The position numbers and the translations under genes are program-made. DNA of 13,062 nt from Phycisphaerae bacterium (GTDB taxonomy: Bacteria > Planctomycetota > Phycisphaerae > UBA1845 > Fen-1342): assembly GCA_020058145.1 (NCBI GenBank), contig JAGVEP010000018.1, positions 1 to 13,062 of the forward strand, read 5' to 3'. Every line of letters starts with the position of its first letter. The first letter of the stretch is position 1. The notes beneath the pieces were generated by a model, which had not been told where the DNA came from, ran no database searches, and saw only the letters and a program-made list of their open reading frames with translations. Shown in pieces: positions 1-7,677 of this stretch.

Positions 1-9
1 ACCATCGGT

Positions 10-98
10 AAGCCGTATGCGGGAAATCCGCACGTACGGTTTGAACGGGGACCTCAGGAAACGGAGCCGGCGCGCCACCGCGCCTGAGGTCTACCAAT
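10..98 (+). mobile_element. 3' end of a group II intron (domains V and VI)
   Basis: Positions 10-42 fold as a group II intron domain V. The catalytic AGC triad is at 11-13, the lower stem pairs 11-18 with 34-41, the two-base AC bulge is at 32-33, and the upper stem pairs 19-22 with 28-31 under a GAAA-like cap. Positions 47-95 form a domain VI-like hairpin: 50-58 pairs perfectly with 83-91, and A93 can bulge as the branch-point adenosine. This layout is standard for bacterial group II introns. The rest of the intron, including any reverse transcriptase/maturase, would lie upstream of the window. The exact 3' splice site is uncertain, probably a few bases after A93. The domain V cap is one base shorter than usual. 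Confidence 0.8.
86..90 (+). promoter_or_regulatory. Shine-Dalgarno of the glycosyltransferase gene, inside intron domain VI
   Basis: GAGGT lies six bases before the ATG at 97 and supports that start. The same bases form the 3' strand of the domain VI stem, so the folded intron tail would hide this ribosome binding site. Confidence 0.55.
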
Positions 99-1266
99 GT
101 CGAACACGGGCCGCCCCTTGCGGCCGCCCCGGCGCATTTTGCTCATCAAACCCAGCTCGCTGGGCGACATCGTACACGCGCTGCCGGTGCTCGCCGGGCT
201 GCGCGACGCCTATCCGGACGCCCACATCGCCTGGCTGGTTGGCAGCTCGTTTGCACCGCTGCTGGCGGACCACCCCTTGCTCGATGAAGTCATAACCTTC
301 GATCGACACGGCTACGGGAAGATGCTGAAAAACTGGCGAAGTCTGGCGGAATTCGCCCATTTTTGCGTTGGGCTGCGCCGCCGGCGATTTGACCTTGTGA
401 TCGACCTCCAGGGGCTGTTTCGCAGCGGGTTCTTCGCGCTTGTCACTGGGGCCAGGCAACGGATCGGCTTCGCCGAGGCCCGCGAGTTGGCACCCTTGTT
501 GTATTCGCGCCGGGTGAGGGGCACAATCTCGCGTGAATCAACCCGCCTCTTTAGGAGTGCTTCGACCCTCCCCCAGCCCCTCCCTGAAAGGGAGGGGGGT
601 TTGGATTCACACGCCGTCGAGCGAAACCTGACACTGGCCGGGGCCCTGGGCCTGCCCGTGGAGCCGGCCTTGTTCCCCCTGGGGTTGCGCGCCGACGAGC
701 TCGCCACGGCACGCGCAAGACTGGCGCAGGCCGCCGGCGAGCCGCTGACCGAATTCGTTGCCGTGCTGCCGGGCACACGCTGGGAAAGCAAGCGTTGGCC
801 GGCAGAGCGGCTCGCGGAGTTGATCGACCGGCTGCACGCGGACGGCTTGCCGCGCTGCGTTTTGCTCGGCGCACCGGATGAACGCTCTTTTTCCGATCCG
901 GTGCGTGCCGCCGCCCACACGCCCACCGTCGATCTCGTCGGGCGCACCTCCTTGCGCGAGCTGACGGCGTTGCTCGCGCTGGCGTCGCTCGTGATTTGTC
1001 ACGACTCCGGGCCGATGCACATCGCGGCGGCGCTGCACAAGCCGCTGGTGGCCATTTTCGGTCCCACGAACCCGGTCCGAACGGGGCCGTATTCCGATTC
1101 CGCCCGCGTGGTCGCGCTCCCGCTGGAGTGTGCGCCCTGCTACCGGCGGAGGTGCCTGCTGGGACACCACAACTGCATGCAGTCCCTCCAGGTGGATACG
1201 GTCGCGCAGCAAGTGCGCGAGGTGTGGGCCACGCGCATGACTCGCGCCACGTGCCGCACCCTGTAG
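97..1266 (+). CDS. Glycosyltransferase family 9 protein (heptosyltransferase type)
   Basis: This is a 389-residue cytoplasmic or membrane-peripheral GT-B enzyme of the ADP-heptose:LPS heptosyltransferase family, which adds a sugar to a lipopolysaccharide-core-type acceptor. The N-terminal domain shows KPSSLGDIVHALP at 18-30, with D24 at the usual catalytic-base position, and DLVIDLQGLFRSG near 105-115. The C-terminal domain shows GTRWESKRWP, DSGPMHIAAAL from D303 and IFGPTNPVRTGP, followed by the cysteine-bearing CAPCYRRRC segment often seen in this family. The ATG at 97 has a Shine-Dalgarno; a TTG at 118 would remove part of an unusual Pro/Arg-rich leader. Residues about 146-171 look foreign and are encoded by a palindromic insert. 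The true sugar donor and acceptor cannot be read from sequence; WaaC and WaaF are the closest named relatives. Confidence 0.9.
   Translation: MSNTGRPLRPPRRILLIKPSSLGDIVHALPVLAGLRDAYPDAHIAWLVGSSFAPLLADHPLLDEVITFDRHGYGKMLKNWRSLAEFAHFCVGLRRRRFDLVIDLQGLFRSGFFALVTGARQRIGFAEARELAPLLYSRRVRGTISRESTRLFRSASTLPQPLPEREGGLDSHAVERNLTLAGALGLPVEPALFPLGLRADELATARARLAQAAGEPLTEFVAVLPGTRWESKRWPAERLAELIDRLHADGLPRCVLLGAPDERSFSDPVRAAAHTPTVDLVGRTSLRELTALLALASLVICHDSGPMHIAAALHKPLVAIFGPTNPVRTGPYSDSARVVALPLECAPCYRRRCLLGHHNCMQSLQVDTVAQQVREVWATRMTRATCRTL
533..610 (+). repeat. 78-bp palindromic element inserted in frame in the glycosyltransferase gene
   Basis: The element is bounded by 7-bp inverted repeats, GTGAATC at 533-539 and GATTCAC at 604-610. 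It contains a perfect 9-bp hairpin (577-585 with 589-597, loop GAA). At 78 bp, or 26 codons, it keeps the frame and encodes a Pro/Arg-rich stretch (LPQPLPEREGG) between the conserved YSRR and HAVERN segments, where relatives have only a short linker. The C/G-rich core resembles REP-like palindromes usually found between genes. Confidence 0.65.
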
Positions 1267-1383
1267 GTTGAACTCGCGGGCGTCCTCCAACTCAAGCACA
1301 CCCGATCAACAGCCGACCCGATAAGTAAGACGGACACGATCGGCCCTACCCAGCCGGTCTGTGGGCCTCTTGGAGCCCCGACC

Positions 1384-2919
1384 ATGCCCTCTTGCTGCGC
1401 TCGTTTGCGTCTCGCCGTCCCCGGCGCACTCCTGCTCGTGCTGGCGACTGGCTGTCGCCCCGAGTTCCGCCCCTGGTGGCTCGGCGGTACGGAAGGGAAA
1501 ACCGACGCCGCCAGCAACGTGTTCGCCGCGCTCACCGGACAGGCGTTTACCGAAGTGCTGATCGAGGGACGCACGTTCAACCAGGGACGCGTCGTCACGA
1601 CCGTCACCCACCGCACGCTCGACATGGCCCGGGCGCCCGTCCTGCTCGACTTCAACGCCGACGGCAAAGTCGATCCGGTGGTCGCCTACGCCGTCAACGA
1701 GCGCGGCGTCCTCGAAATTCTGCTCAGCTACGGACCGCCGGGGACTGTGGAGTACGCGAGCCTGACCCTGGATGGCGGCGAGAACATCTGGCGCGCCCTG
1801 TCGGACGTCGCGGCCGGCGACATCGACGGCGACGGCAACCTGGACATCGCCGCGGCGACCGGCGACGGCGTGGTCTACCTGCACCATCCCCCGAGCGCCG
1901 ACCGCACGCACGTCTTGAACGAATGGGGTGCCGCCAGCGGCGCCCAGGAACTTGTCAGCGGCACGACCGACAGCATTTCGAACGACGAACTCGACGCCTT
2001 GCTCATCGAAGCCCTCGGCCCCGGTGGCGATGTGACCAATTACGTCGTCACGGTCGAGCAGGGCTACATGAGCGTCGAAATCGGCGACTTCGACAACGAC
2101 GGATACAGCGACATTGCGGCGTCACGGCAGTTGCGCGTCACCATGACGCCCAAGCCAAACCTGCCGCTGAAACCGATCGAAATCGTCGCGGGCTCGATCC
2201 AGTTGCTGCTGAACCCCCGGCGGGCCACGACCGGCGAATACTGGACCGGCGTGTTGATCGGCCAGCACGAACGACACCTGATCCTCGACCGCGAAGGCGC
2301 CCGTGACCTGCGGGCCTACGACGTGGACGGCGACGGTGACCTCGACCTGATCTCGATTGCCTCCGACGACAACAACGCGCAGGTCGCGTGGTTCGAGAAC
2401 CCCGGCGGGCCGGGTCCCGTCGATCCGGGCACAGCCTGGATTCAGCACCGCATCGGGAGCGTGCGCGGAGCCTACAGCATCGACGTGGCGGACGTAACCG
2501 GGGACGGGCGCGCCGACGTCATCGCCACGAGTCCGACGCAAATGCAGCTCGTGCTATTCGTGCAACCCGAGTCGGTCAAGGACCGCGGCTACGACTGGTT
2601 CACCGCGCCGCTCGTCAGTTTCGTGTCCTACGAACCACGGGCGGTCAAGGCCGTCGACGTGGACAACGACGGTGCTTTCGAGCTGGTGGTTGGCGGTACG
2701 CAAGGCGCGCTGCGCTATTTTGTGGCGCCGCCGGTACCGACGGACGAGTGGAGCGGGCAGGACATCCTGACTCTCGATCCGCCGGGCACGGTCGGTCTGC
2801 TCGGCTATGGCGACCTCGACGGCGATGGGGACGTCGACCTCGTCACGGTCATTGAAGCCGAGAGCGAGGATACCCAAGGCGACCGCGTAAGCTGGATTCG
2901 CAACGAACTGCTGCCGTGA
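1384..2919 (+). CDS. FG-GAP/VCBS-repeat lipoprotein
   Basis: This is a 511-residue exported protein. The N-terminus is a lipoprotein signal: two arginines, a hydrophobic stretch and a lipobox-like ATGC with lipidated Cys at 24, so the protein is probably membrane anchored. Seven calcium-loop motifs of the DxDGDGxxD type begin at residues 89, 146, 235, 313, 370, 425 and 477. Spaced this way they indicate an FG-GAP/VCBS beta-propeller like that of integrin alpha chains. Such domains bind Ca2+ and ligands; no catalytic domain is visible. The ATG at 1384 has GGAG at 1372-1375, eight bases upstream. It precedes the HAF-repeat gene by 64 bp on the same strand, so co-transcription is possible. The ligand and role are unknown. 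Confidence 0.87.
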   Translation: MPSCCARLRLAVPGALLLVLATGCRPEFRPWWLGGTEGKTDAASNVFAALTGQAFTEVLIEGRTFNQGRVVTTVTHRTLDMARAPVLLDFNADGKVDPVVAYAVNERGVLEILLSYGPPGTVEYASLTLDGGENIWRALSDVAAGDIDGDGNLDIAAATGDGVVYLHHPPSADRTHVLNEWGAASGAQELVSGTTDSISNDELDALLIEALGPGGDVTNYVVTVEQGYMSVEIGDFDNDGYSDIAASRQLRVTMTPKPNLPLKPIEIVAGSIQLLLNPRRATTGEYWTGVLIGQHERHLILDREGARDLRAYDVDGDGDLDLISIASDDNNAQVAWFENPGGPGPVDPGTAWIQHRIGSVRGAYSIDVADVTGDGRADVIATSPTQMQLVLFVQPESVKDRGYDWFTAPLVSFVSYEPRAVKAVDVDNDGAFELVVGGTQGALRYFVAPPVPTDEWSGQDILTLDPPGTVGLLGYGDLDGDGDVDLVTVIEAESEDTQGDRVSWIRNELLP

Positions 2920-2983
2920 TTGTCAGAAGCGCAGGTAACCGGGCAACACGGCAGGTTTTCCGGGAATCGGCCGGAGTTTTTCG

Positions 2984-4591
2984 ATGAACGCAAGATGCCT
3001 TAAATGTGGACTTGGTCTGGCGGCGTGGCTGGTACTGGCTCTTCCACTGGCGGCACCGGTCGCCGGCCAGGATACCAGTAACCTGGTGTTGCGCTATCGC
3101 CTCATCGAGTTGCCGGCCGAAGGCGGCGGGCAAAGCCGGGCGTATTCCCTGAACAACACCGGCCAGGTCGTCGGCTGGATCGAGACCGAGGACACGCGCC
3201 ACCCCGCCCACTGGCACAACCGCGTGACCACCGACCTGCACGGCGTCGTGCATTTCGTGCTGCTGCACCCATACCCGGAGTACTGGCTGTACGATCAGAA
3301 CTACGGCGAAGCCTATCATATCTCAGATGCGGACCAGATCGTCGGCACGGCCCGCACGACGATCAAGCCCACTGGCGATGAGATCATCGTCACCCACGCG
3401 TTTGTGCTGCGGCCCGCCGTGCTGACCGACTTGGCCACGCCCTACCCCGGCGATGCGCTGACCAACCTCGGCACGTTTGGCGGGCTCGATAGCGCCGCGG
3501 TCAGCATCAGCAATCGCAGCCACGTCGTCGGCTGGGCCGACCGGGGCGACCGCACGACGCGGGCCTTCCTCGTGGTCCCGAAAAATGGGCAGTTCTTCGT
3601 GGACGAAGACAGCGATGGCGTCAACGACCTGATGGAGGACCTCGGCGTGCTGTCGGCGTTCGCCGACCCGGTCAGCAGCGCCACCGCCGTCAACGACAAT
3701 GGCCAGGTCACCGGCTATGCCTACACGGTCACGTCGGCCGGCAAAACTGCGTACCGCGCTTTCCTCATCAACCCGGTCGATACGGACAGCGACGGCGTCG
3801 TGGACACTTGGTTCACCGGCACCAGCGGCGTCAACAACCTGATGCTCGACGCCGGCACCCTGGGCGGGCTCAATAGCTGGGGCCGCGACATCAGCAACAA
3901 CGGGGAAATCGTCGGCGAGACCGATTACGACCACCCCAGCGGCGCGCACTACACCCACGGTTTCTACTACAAGGACGGCCCGATGGCCGACCTCGGCACC
4001 TTGCAGACGGACCATTCCACCGGTTTCAGCGCCGCGTCGGCGATCAACAACAAGGGCGTCATCGTCGGCTGGGCCGAGAACGACAACAGCGACCGCCGGG
4101 CGTTTGTGTATTCCAACGGCACCATGCAGGACCTCAACGACCTTCTGTACCTCGTCGATAACGAAGGCTTCGCGGTCGTTTCAACGATCGACCTGACCGA
4201 GGCCCGCGACATCAACGACGACGGCGTGATCGTCGGCTGGGGCACGATCCACGGCACCAACGGGACGCAGACGCGCGGCTTTTTGCTCAATCCCGTGCTC
4301 GTGGACCCGCAGCAGCTTGCCGCGCTCGACCCGAACAACCCTGACGCCACCGCCCCGCCGGCCCCGCCGACGCCCGCGACTCTCGGAACCAACTACAGCA
4401 GCGAGTTCACCTACGGATCGCAGAATGCGAACACGCCCGATGACGCGAACCAGCCGGCCGCTGCCGACAACACGACCACACCGGCGCCGCTGACGTTCTG
4501 CGCACCAACGTCATTGTCGTTTATACCCCTCACGCTGGCTGGCCTGATCTGGATGTCGGCCCGCAATCGGCGCCATGCACAACGCCGCTGA
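2984..4591 (+). CDS. Secreted HAF-repeat protein with C-terminal anchor-like tail
   Basis: This is a 535-residue protein. A Sec signal peptide covers residues 1 to about 28 (hydrophobic core LAAWLVLALPLA, cleavage near APVAG). The body holds about six HAF-type repeats, each pairing a LGTLGG-like element with an INNxGxVVGW-like element, for example near residues 45-57, 161-186, 292-315, 337-365 and 403-420. Two Asp-rich loops (DEDSDGVND, DTDSDGVVD) may bind Ca2+. A Pro/Thr/Asn/Ala-rich linker precedes a C-terminal tail with Cys506, a hydrophobic segment (PLTLAGLIWM) and Arg-rich end, which resembles PEP-CTERM or MYXO-CTERM sorting signals without matching PEP. GGAG at 2973-2976 fixes the start. 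The family has no established function; a surface or extracellular role is inferred. Confidence 0.85.
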   Translation: MNARCLKCGLGLAAWLVLALPLAAPVAGQDTSNLVLRYRLIELPAEGGGQSRAYSLNNTGQVVGWIETEDTRHPAHWHNRVTTDLHGVVHFVLLHPYPEYWLYDQNYGEAYHISDADQIVGTARTTIKPTGDEIIVTHAFVLRPAVLTDLATPYPGDALTNLGTFGGLDSAAVSISNRSHVVGWADRGDRTTRAFLVVPKNGQFFVDEDSDGVNDLMEDLGVLSAFADPVSSATAVNDNGQVTGYAYTVTSAGKTAYRAFLINPVDTDSDGVVDTWFTGTSGVNNLMLDAGTLGGLNSWGRDISNNGEIVGETDYDHPSGAHYTHGFYYKDGPMADLGTLQTDHSTGFSAASAINNKGVIVGWAENDNSDRRAFVYSNGTMQDLNDLLYLVDNEGFAVVSTIDLTEARDINDDGVIVGWGTIHGTNGTQTRGFLLNPVLVDPQQLAALDPNNPDATAPPAPPTPATLGTNYSSEFTYGSQNANTPDDANQPAAADNTTTPAPLTFCAPTSLSFIPLTLAGLIWMSARNRRHAQRR

Positions 4592-4592
4592 G

Positions 4593-4877
4593 TCAGAACC
4601 GCGCGCCCCAACGATCAGCCCCGCCCCCCAAGCGCTCCCGCCGTGCCTGCCAGGCGAGCACCGCCCCAGAGAGGGCGAGCACGCCGGCCGCGGTGCACGG
4701 CACCGGCAGGATCGAATCTTGGCTCTCGGCTTGTTCTGGGATACCCCCGAAGAGTGAAAAGGCCTGCGGGCAGGCGGCACCGTACGGGTCGCTGTCGTTC
4801 CCTGTCGCTGTGGGTGTCCCCAAAGCGACCGCCAGGCATGTGCCCAGCCACAGAAGAATGAGGACGCGTCCACGCAC
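4593..4877 (-). CDS. Small secreted protein with Cys-containing C-terminal tail
   Basis: This 94-residue hypothetical protein matches no family I recognise. The chosen start is a GTG at 4877 with GAGG eight bases upstream. From there the protein opens with a good signal peptide (RGRVLILLWLGTCLAVALG, cleavage near TPTA). A short polar middle with one or two Cys follows, then a tail with PVPC (Cys61), a hydrophobic helix (LALSGAVLAW) and QARRER. This layout resembles PEP-CTERM or MYXO-CTERM sorting tails and echoes the HAF protein. Its stop codon lies one base past the stop of the convergent HAF gene, so the two genes are tail to tail. A longer frame continues upstream of the GTG, but that part looks like noise. 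Overlap with random G+C-rich frames keeps confidence moderate. Confidence 0.55.
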   Translation of the reverse strand: MRGRVLILLWLGTCLAVALGTPTATGNDSDPYGAACPQAFSLFGGIPEQAESQDSILPVPCTAAGVLALSGAVLAWQARRERLGGGADRWGARF

Positions 4878-5036
4878 GGCGCACACCTCGCCCAAAACGG
4901 CCACGCCCCGGCCGGCGACACCAACTCCGTGTCGACCGCCCAGCAGCGCTCGATGTTCCAATAGCAGAATTCCAATCGCCGGCGGGTTCTGCAAGCGGCG
5001 GGCCGTTTTTTCCCAGTTAAAAGCCCGTCCCACAAA

Positions 5037-5091
5037 TTGTGGCCCAGGCTTCCAGCCTGTGGTTGCACCGGCATGATGCCGGTGCCACATC
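5037..5091. repeat. Dispersed palindromic repeat after trpB (family A)
   Basis: Two adjacent palindromes: CAGGCT at 5045-5050 pairs with AGCCTG at 5054-5059, and GCACCGGCAT at 5065-5074 pairs with ATGCCGGTGC at 5076-5085. TGTGGC and GCCACA bound the whole unit. Read on the minus strand it is the same family as 10878-10972. It begins just past the trpB stop and may act as a transcription stop or mRNA 3' stabiliser, though no T-run follows directly. The rest of 4878-5093 shows nothing else. Confidence 0.7.
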
Positions 5092-5093
5092 GC

Positions 5094-6284
5094 TCAGGCC
5101 AGCGACTGTCCCCGCAGCCGGGCCACCTCGACGCAGTCTTTATCGCCCCGGCCGCTGAGGTTGATAACCACGAGCCGGTCGGGCGGCAGTTCGCGCGCGA
5201 CTTTGACCGCGTGCGCCAGCGCGTGGGCGGGTTCAAGCGCCGGGATAATCCCCTCGGTCCGCGACAGCAGCTCAAACGCGTCCAGGGCCTCGGCGTCGGT
5301 CGCGGCGACGTACTCCACGCGGCCGGTCGAGTGCCAATAAGCGTGTTCAGGGCCTACGCCTGGGTAATCCAGCCCGGCGGATACGGAGTGGACCGGGAGC
5401 GTTTGCCCGTCGTCGTCCTGCAAGACGATGGTGTGCATTCCGTGCAGCACGCCGGGGCGGCCCTTGGCCAGAGTGGCCGCGTGACGCCGATCGAGACCCT
5501 CGCCGGTCGCCTCGACGCCGATGAGCCGTACCTCCCGGTCGTCAATGAGCGGATAGAAAATTCCGGCGGCGTTGCTGCCGCCCCCGACGCACGCGAGCAC
5601 GACATCGGGCAGCCGGCCCTCGGCAGCGAGGATCTGCTGCTTCAGCTCGCGGCCGATGACGGCCTGAAAATCACGCACGATCGTTGGAAACGGATGCGGG
5701 CCCATGACGCTGCCGATCGCGTAGTGCGTATGCGCGACGCTCGCCATCCAGTCGCGCAGGGCTTCGTTGATGGCGTCCTTCAGCGTTCGCTGGCCGCTCT
5801 CCACCGGCACACACTGCGCCCCGAGCAGCCGCATCCGGTAGACATTCAGCGCTTGCCGCCGCACGTCTTCCGAACCCATGTAAACCACGCATTCGAGCCC
5901 GAACGCGGCACAAGCGGTCGCGGTCGCGACGCCGTGCTGGCCAGCCCCGGTTTCGGCGATGACGCGGCGTTTGCCCATCCGCCGAGTCAGCAGCGTCTGC
6001 CCGAGCGTGTTGTTAATTTTGTGCGCGCCGGTGTGGTTCAGGTCTTCGCGCTTGAGATAGACCTTCGCGCCGCCGAGCTGCTCCGTCAGGCGCCGGGCGA
6101 AATAGAGCGGGCTCGGGCGTCCGGCGAAGTCCTTCAGGTACCAATCCAGCTCTTTCCAGAACGCCGGATCGGCCTGGGCGCTGGCGTACTCGCGTTCAAG
6201 TTGGCCGAGCGCACCCATCAGAACCTCGGGCACGTATTGCCCGCCGAAGGGGCCGAAACGGCCGTGGGGGTTGCTTTGCGGCAT
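5094..6284 (-). CDS. trpB: Tryptophan synthase beta subunit
   Basis: This 396-residue PLP enzyme condenses indole with L-serine to give L-tryptophan, normally in an alpha2-beta2 complex with TrpA. The N-terminal GRFGPFGGQYVPE block is classic TrpB1. HTGAHKINN supplies the PLP-binding lysine (K89), ETGAGQHG carries the catalytic glutamate (E111), GGGSNA at 234-239 is the phosphate-binding loop, and the C-terminus has EGIIPALEPAHA and LSGRGDKD. Length and motifs are complete. The ATG at 6284 is preferred over the GTG two codons upstream because GAGGA stands seven bases before the ATG but directly abuts the GTG. It follows the M16 protease gene by about 40 bp, so the two may be co-transcribed. 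trpA is not adjacent but lies 4.7 kb away beyond unrelated genes. Confidence 0.97.
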   Translation of the reverse strand: MPQSNPHGRFGPFGGQYVPEVLMGALGQLEREYASAQADPAFWKELDWYLKDFAGRPSPLYFARRLTEQLGGAKVYLKREDLNHTGAHKINNTLGQTLLTRRMGKRRVIAETGAGQHGVATATACAAFGLECVVYMGSEDVRRQALNVYRMRLLGAQCVPVESGQRTLKDAINEALRDWMASVAHTHYAIGSVMGPHPFPTIVRDFQAVIGRELKQQILAAEGRLPDVVLACVGGGSNAAGIFYPLIDDREVRLIGVEATGEGLDRRHAATLAKGRPGVLHGMHTIVLQDDDGQTLPVHSVSAGLDYPGVGPEHAYWHSTGRVEYVAATDAEALDAFELLSRTEGIIPALEPAHALAHAVKVARELPPDRLVVINLSGRGDKDCVEVARLRGQSLA

Positions 6285-6308
6285 ACGCACTTCCTCGAAT
6301 AGGGCAGC

Positions 6309-6325
6309 GGCGGGCAGAGCCCGCC
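6309..6325. repeat. Hairpin between M16 protease and trpB
   Basis: A perfect 7-bp stem (GGCGGGC at 6309-6315 with GCCCGCC at 6319-6325, loop AGA) directly abuts the M16 stop codon. It looks like a small G+C-rich palindromic repeat. There is no T-run, so it is a weak terminator candidate at best and may tune read-through into trpB. Confidence 0.5.
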
Positions 6326-7573
6326 CTACGCGCCCTCCGGCCAGTCGCGCGGACCGCAGGAGAGCAACAAGCCCTCGCCGGTAATCGGAAATCGCGCGAG
6401 ATAGTCGGCAATCGTGGCGACGCTGACGGCTTCCACCGCGGCGAGCCGCGTCTCGGCCGTCTGCGGGCCGCCGCGGGTCTCCACGTCGTCCACGAGCTGC
6501 ATCAGGCGGGTGCGCGGGCTCTCGGCTTCGAGGGCCAGATGCGTCCGACGCTGGTTCTTCACCCGCTGCACTTCGTCCGGCCGAAAACCGTGCGCCGTCA
6601 CATCCGCCGCCTGGGCACGCAGCGCGGCGAGCATCTCGTCACAGCGCTCGGGCTCGCCGTCCGCGTAGAGTGCGAGCAGGCCGCAGTCCTGATAGGCCAG
6701 CCAGGCCGCCCCGGCCCCGGTGCAGATCCCCTGCTGCACGATGTTCCAGTAGCAACGCGAGTTGTGCCCGCCGAAGAGGCCCGTAAACGCCTCGATCGTC
6801 TCCTCAGCCGCATGGCCGCGCGGCACAGACGGATACAGCACCATGACGGACTGCTGCTTGAAGCGCTCCAGCTTCAGCTTGCGAACGCCCGTGGGCAGTG
6901 GCGGCACGGCGTCCGTGGGAACCGCGCCGTTCCCGCCCCGCGGCCAATCCCCGCAATAACGCCCGGCGGCGGCGAAGACGTCCTCCGCCGCGGTAGCCCC
7001 GGCCGCGAGCAGGCACACGTTGCTCGCCGCGTAGCGCTGGCCGTGGTAGTTCAGCATCGTCTCGCGCGGCAGCGCCTGGATCGTCTCCTTTTCGCCGAGA
7101 ATCTCGTGACCGAGCGGGTGCGTGCCGAAGATCGTCTGGTGCAAGAAGTTCCACACCAGGCGGTCGAAGCTGTCGTCGCTCATGGCGATTTCTTCGAGGA
7201 TCACTTTGCGTTCGGTTTCGAAGTCGTCCGCCGGCAGGCTCGGCCGGAGCATGTCCGCGAGCAGTTCGAGTTGCGGAGCGAGGCGGCCGGCGGGCACCCA
7301 GCCGTAGTAGACCGTGTGTTCCTTGCCGGTGTAGGCGTTGTAGATGCTGCCGAGCTCGTCGAAGCGCACGTTGATGTCGCGGGAGCTGCGCGTCGGGGTG
7401 CCCTTGAAGGACATGTGCTCCAGGAAATGGCTGACCCCATGCTGCTCGGGAAACTCGTGCCGTGCGCCCGTGCGGGCCAGAAACGCGACGGCGGCCGAGC
7501 GCACCCGCGGCATGACCTCGCACACGACGCGCAGGCCGCTGGGCAAAACATGTTCGACGAAGGTGGACGGCAT
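6326..7573 (-). CDS. M16-family zinc protease (processing-peptidase-like)
   Basis: This is a 415-residue single-unit M16B metallopeptidase, of the family of mitochondrial processing peptidase and bacterial PqqL/YmxG-like enzymes. The inverted zinc motif HFLEH is at 49-53 (H49 and H53 bind zinc, E52 is catalytic). The third ligand is in ERKVILEEI, E127 or E128. The early LPSGLRVV strand and the later NSRCYWNIVQQG segment also fit the family. No signal peptide is visible, so it is probably cytoplasmic. The frame is open to an ATG at 7624, but that start lies within a terminator-like hairpin region and adds an atypical leader; MPSTFVEHVLPSGL from 7573 matches family N-termini. No strong Shine-Dalgarno precedes 7573. 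Its substrate is unknown. Confidence 0.9.
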   Translation of the reverse strand: MPSTFVEHVLPSGLRVVCEVMPRVRSAAVAFLARTGARHEFPEQHGVSHFLEHMSFKGTPTRSSRDINVRFDELGSIYNAYTGKEHTVYYGWVPAGRLAPQLELLADMLRPSLPADDFETERKVILEEIAMSDDSFDRLVWNFLHQTIFGTHPLGHEILGEKETIQALPRETMLNYHGQRYAASNVCLLAAGATAAEDVFAAAGRYCGDWPRGGNGAVPTDAVPPLPTGVRKLKLERFKQQSVMVLYPSVPRGHAAEETIEAFTGLFGGHNSRCYWNIVQQGICTGAGAAWLAYQDCGLLALYADGEPERCDEMLAALRAQAADVTAHGFRPDEVQRVKNQRRTHLALEAESPRTRLMQLVDDVETRGGPQTAETRLAAVEAVSVATIADYLARFPITGEGLLLSCGPRDWPEGA

Positions 7574-7616
7574 CCGCGGGATTGTAGCCGGACCCCGCTG
7601 GTCGCCAAAGCGACAC

Positions 7617-7649
7617 AAAAGCATCGGCCGGACCCGTGGGCCCGGCCGA
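7617..7649 (-). terminator. Rho-independent-type terminator after the PilZ gene
   Basis: On the minus strand, 29 bp after the PilZ stop, 7649-7642 pairs with 7631-7624 in a G+C-rich stem. A G-U pair and two further C-G pairs bring it to about 11 bp under a CACG loop, and TTTT follows at 7620-7617. The four-base gap and short T-run make it modest, but the position suits the end of a one-gene transcript and argues against the ATG at 7624 as the protease start. Confidence 0.55.
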
Positions 7650-7677
7650 CTGTCACCGCTGGGGAGAGAGAAGCGCG

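Noticed and set aside
1648..2838. DxDxDG loops read as EF-hand or dockerin domains
   Set aside because: Seven loops spaced about 50-90 residues apart in a beta-rich protein fit FG-GAP/VCBS propeller blades better than paired EF-hands.
5037..6302. Long open frame (421 codons) on the plus strand opposite trpB
   Set aside because: It mirrors trpB codons in G+C-rich DNA, has Arg/Gly/Val-rich shadow composition and no motif, while the minus strand carries complete TrpB.
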